The notes beneath the pieces were generated by a model. The model had not been told where the DNA came from. It saw only the letters and a program-made list of their open reading frames with translations, and did not search any database. This document shows, piece after piece, positions 61,415 to 64,000 of a stretch of 64,000 nt of DNA. The DNA is from Streptomyces sp. 7-21. GTDB taxonomy: Bacteria > Actinomycetota > Actinomycetes > Streptomycetales > Streptomycetaceae. Within the stretch, counting starts at the first letter, position 1; the number at the start of each line of letters is the position of its first letter. The position numbers and the translations under genes are program-made. The stretch is taken from NCBI RefSeq assembly GCF_016741785.1, contig NZ_JAERRL010000008.1, positions 62,001 to 126,000 of the forward strand, given 5' to 3'.

Positions 61415-61624
61415 GGTCCGTCGCCTTTCGTCTCCTGCGCGTGTCCTAGCCCGGCCTTGTGTCATCGAGCAGTCACGTTATGCCCACTCTGTCACCTGCC
61501 ATGAGCGAACTGCAAGGCGTAAGTTGAAATTTGCGAATCGCAGAGCTGCCGTCATGTCGAGGGGCCGTGACACACTGCGACGGGCGGGCCAGCCGAGGAG
61601 GTGCGCGAGGAGGTTGAGGCAGGA

Positions 61625-62506
61625 GTGACCGCGGAGACCTCGTGGGGCGGAGCACCCTCCGTGCTGCGCATGATCCTGGGACGGCAGTTGCAGGCGCTGC
61701 GCGTGCGAGCGGGGCTGTCGTTCGAGCAGGCCGGCGCGGCGATCGGAGTCAGCCACTCGACGGTGCGCAGGCTGGAGGCCGCGAAGGTGGCGCGGCTGAG
61801 GCTGGCGGACGTCGAGAAGCTGCTGCGCACGTACGGGGTGACGGACCCCGACGAGATAGAGGCCTTCCTGCGGTCGGTGCGCGAGGCGAACAAGCGCGGC
61901 TGGTGGCACGGCTTCCGGGACGTGGTGCCGGACTGGCTGGCGTCGTACCTCAGCCTGGAGCAGGCCGCGCTCCAGATACGCGGCTACGAGGCCCAGGCCG
62001 TGCACGGGCTGCTCCAGACCGAGGAGTACGCCCGCGCCCTGTTCCAGGCCAGTGCCCCGCAGGCCACCGCCCAGGAGACGGAACGGCGGGTGGAGCTCCA
62101 GATGCGGCGGCAGGAGCTGCTGCGCCGCCCCGAGCCGCCGCGGCTGTGGGTGGTGCTGGACGAGACGGTGCTGCGGTGGCCGGTCGGCGGCGCCGCCGTG
62201 ATGCGGGCGCAGATCGACCACCTGATCGGCATGCTCGCCCAGCCCCACGTGACCGTGCAGATCATGCCGTTCGGCCACGGGCCGCATCCGGCGCTGCGGG
62301 CGGGCTCGTTCCATGTGCTGCGTTTCCAGGCGCCCGAACTGCCCGACGTTGTCTACCTCGACGGCCTGCGGGAGATGACGTACCTGGACAAGACGGAGGA
62401 CGTGCTGGCGTACCGGGAGTCCCTGGACCGCCTGGGCGCGCAGGCGGCGCCTCCGGCCCGCACGGAGGCGCTGCTGACGGCGCTGCGCCGGGAGTTCAGC
62501 GGCTGA
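61625..62506 (+). CDS. Helix-turn-helix regulator with Scr1/DUF5753 domain
   Basis: 293 residues. The XRE-type helix-turn-helix is [20 protein letters not shown] (residues about 25-45), then [10 protein letters not shown]. The rest is the DUF5753/Scr1 domain ([59 protein letters not shown]). GTG 61625 has GGAGGTTGAGGCAGGA before it. It is divergent from the small conserved protein, the arrangement that recurs in Streptomyces. Confidence 0.9.
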   Translation: MTAETSWGGAPSVLRMILGRQLQALRVRAGLSFEQAGAAIGVSHSTVRRLEAAKVARLRLADVEKLLRTYGVTDPDEIEAFLRSVREANKRGWWHGFRDVVPDWLASYLSLEQAALQIRGYEAQAVHGLLQTEEYARALFQASAPQATAQETERRVELQMRRQELLRRPEPPRLWVVLDETVLRWPVGGAAVMRAQIDHLIGMLAQPHVTVQIMPFGHGPHPALRAGSFHVLRFQAPELPDVVYLDGLREMTYLDKTEDVLAYRESLDRLGAQAAPPARTEALLTALRREFSG

Positions 62507-63332
62507 GCCGCTGGAACGCGCGGACGGTCAGGGGCACGGCGACGGCGCAGATGAGCAGCGGCCAGACCACCGCCATCAGGCCGGTGTGCTGCTCCACCCA
62601 GCTGTCGCCGGAGGCGACGGGGTTGCCGAACAGGTCGCGCACCGCGCCCGCCGTCGCGGAGACCGGATTCCAGGCCGCGAGGAAGCCCAGCCAGCCGGGC
62701 ATCAGCGACGGCGGGGTGAAGACGCTGGAGACCATGCCGAACGGGAAGGCGACAGCGTAGAGATTGCCCGCCGCCTCCTGGCCGGGCACCAGCAGGCCGA
62801 GCCAGATTCCTACCCAGATCAGGCAGAAGCGCAGGAGCAGCAGCAGGAGAAACGCGTACAGCGTCGCAAGCGGGCTGCCGTGAGGGCGCCAGCCGATCGC
62901 CAGGGCGATGGCCGCCATGACGGCGAGGTCGACCGCGGCCTGGATCAGGTCGGACACGGCCCGCCCGGAGACGATGGCTGACGGCGCCATGGGCATGGAG
63001 CGGAAGCGGTCGGTGACGCCCTTATCCTTCTCGATGGCGACGACCACGGCGGTGTTCATGAAGCCGACGGCCATCGTCATCGCGAACATGCCGGGCATGG
63101 CGTAGTCCTTGAAGTCCGTGAAGTCCGCCCCGCCGCCGATGTCCATGGCGCTGCCGAAGACGTAGACGAACAGCAGCACGGAGACGACCGGGAAGCCGAG
63201 CTGCCAGGCGATGTTCGCCGGCTGCTTCACCAGGTGTGTCAGGTCGCGCCTGACGATGGTCAGGCAGTCGGCGACCGTCCAGTACAGGCGGCGTTCGGGG
63301 CCGGTCACGCCGGGGTGGCTGGCGGCGCTCAT
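62496..63332 (-). CDS. ABC-2 type exporter permease (DrrB-like)
   Basis: 278 residues with six membrane segments: [20 protein letters not shown] near the N-terminus and [20 protein letters not shown] near the C-terminus, typical of DrrB. ATG 63332 overlaps the ATPase stop by ATGA. It should form an exporter with that ATPase; drug or lipid-like substrates are common for the family. Its end overlaps the convergent regulator gene by 11 bases. Confidence 0.9.
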   Translation of the reverse strand: MSAASHPGVTGPERRLYWTVADCLTIVRRDLTHLVKQPANIAWQLGFPVVSVLLFVYVFGSAMDIGGGADFTDFKDYAMPGMFAMTMAVGFMNTAVVVAIEKDKGVTDRFRSMPMAPSAIVSGRAVSDLIQAAVDLAVMAAIALAIGWRPHGSPLATLYAFLLLLLLRFCLIWVGIWLGLLVPGQEAAGNLYAVAFPFGMVSSVFTPPSLMPGWLGFLAAWNPVSATAGAVRDLFGNPVASGDSWVEQHTGLMAVVWPLLICAVAVPLTVRAFQRLSR

Positions 63333-64000
63333 GCCATGGTCTCCTTCCGCGCGTCCCGCTGGCCGGTCAGGCGCAGGAACACCTCGTCGAGGGTGGGCCG
63401 GCGCAGGCCGAGGTCCACGACGCCGGCCCCGGCCTCCCGCAGCGTCCTGGCGACGTCGGTGAGCGCGGCGACCCCGTCGCGCACCGGCGCGTGCACGCTC
63501 AGCCGCGCCTCGTCGGTCTCCGGGGGCACGCCGCCGGCGACGCGGGCGACCGCCTGGGCGGCCACCGGCAGGTCGGCCGGGGTGTCGAGCACGACTTCGA
63601 TCCGGTCCCCGCCCACGGCCCGCTTGATGCCGGCGGGGGTGTCCGCCATGACGTTCCGGCCCTTGTCGATGACGGCGATCTGGTCGGACAGCCTGTCGGC
63701 CTCGTCCAGGTAGTGGGTGGTCAGCAGGACCGTGGTGCCGGTGGCGGCGAGCTGGCGGACGGCGTCCCACACCTCGCTGCGGCCGCGCGGGTCGAGTCCG
63801 GTGGTCGGCTCGTCCAGGAACAGCACCTCGGGCGCGAGGATCATGCTCGCCGCCAGGTCCAGGCGGCGGCGCATGCCTCCGCTGAAGCCCTTCACCTGCT
63901 GGTCGGCGGCGCCGGTGAGGCCGAAGCGGGCCAGCAGCTCGTCGGCGCGGGCGCGGGCGGTGGCATGGTCGAGGTGGAACAGCCGGCCGAACATGCGGAG
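63329..64000 (-). CDS. ABC exporter ATPase (DrrA-like), 5' part outside window
   Basis: The C-terminal 223 codons are seen. The signature is [16 protein letters not shown], Walker [16 protein letters not shown] and H-loop [20 protein letters not shown]. The DrrA C-terminal domain follows ([20 protein letters not shown]). Walker A lies outside. The frame is open to the window edge, so ATG at 63994 is not the true start. Confidence 0.92.
   Translation of the reverse strand, partial: LRMFGRLFHLDHATARARADELLARFGLTGAADQQVKGFSGGMRRRLDLAASMILAPEVLFLDEPTTGLDPRGRSEVWDAVRQLAATGTTVLLTTHYLDEADRLSDQIAVIDKGRNVMADTPAGIKRAVGGDRIEVVLDTPADLPVAAQAVARVAGGVPPETDEARLSVHAPVRDGVAALTDVARTLREAGAGVVDLGLRRPTLDEVFLRLTGQRDARKETMA

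Overview
The window is chromosomal DNA from a Streptomyces or a very close relative. GC content and third-position GC are very high, GTG and TTG starts and 4-base ATGA/GTGA overlaps are common, and the gene content is Streptomyces-specific: AfsR, AfsS-like and AfsK proteins, a conservon (cvn), NsdA, a DmdR-type iron regulator, and an Scr1/DUF5753 helix-turn-helix regulator. From memory, gene order from about 20.3 to 40.5 kb resembles the S. coelicolor stretch from roughly SCO4387 to SCO4426; no comparison was run.

Layout. 1-1.5 kb: 3' part of a PHP-domain phosphoesterase. 1.6-8.7 kb: an AfsR regulatory locus. It holds afsR, a small AfsS-like protein with three 13-residue repeats, a 45-residue secreted peptide carrying the same P-L-D-(N/S)-Y-P-K-D core, and a second AfsR paralogue that is broken between its DNA-binding part and its NB-ARC part. 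The two regulators share an 858-bp tract with no difference seen. Three operators of identical geometry (two GTTTATC-like heptamers 11 bp apart, then 9 bp to a CAGGCT/CATGCT -10 box) punctuate the locus. 8.7-13.3 kb: a minus-strand cassette of a 67-residue precursor-like peptide, two unknown enzymes or scaffolds, a beta-lactamase-fold hydrolase, a small frameshifted ORF and an MFS exporter. 13.4-20.3 kb: a membrane endonuclease/exonuclease/phosphatase-fold protein, a small membrane protein and a four-gene sugar-type ABC importer.

20.3-40.5 kb: AfsK-type kinase with a PQQ propeller, TetR regulator, flavin monooxygenase, a sigma/anti-sigma/antagonist group, purU, an SCO4402-type protein, NsdA, a prim-pol protein, an ABC exporter, DmdR-type regulator, SIS-domain isomerase, a short structured transcript with a 12-codon ORF, pdxH and a citrate synthase-like gene. 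40.6-47.1 kb: zinc-ribbon protein, glucarate dehydratase with a sodium-solute symporter, and a fused FAD/Fe-S oxidase. 47.3-51.6 kb: a cvnABCD conservon with a CYP157-like P450 whose start is out of frame. 51.6-53.5 kb: serC and a GNAT acetyltransferase. 53.6-57.4 kb: an ESX-like cassette with a large WXG-type protein and two tandemly duplicated lipoproteins. 57.5-64 kb: a quinone oxidoreductase, a caspase-like/TPR protein with DNA-level repeats, an Scr1-type pair and a DrrAB-like ABC exporter cut by the window end.

The strongest candidate for something undescribed is the AfsR locus. An intracellular repeat protein and an exported peptide share one short motif, beside two AfsR-type receptors with divergent TPR sensor domains and shared operators. 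This could be a peptide-sensing circuit built on AfsR/AfsS, but that remains inference.
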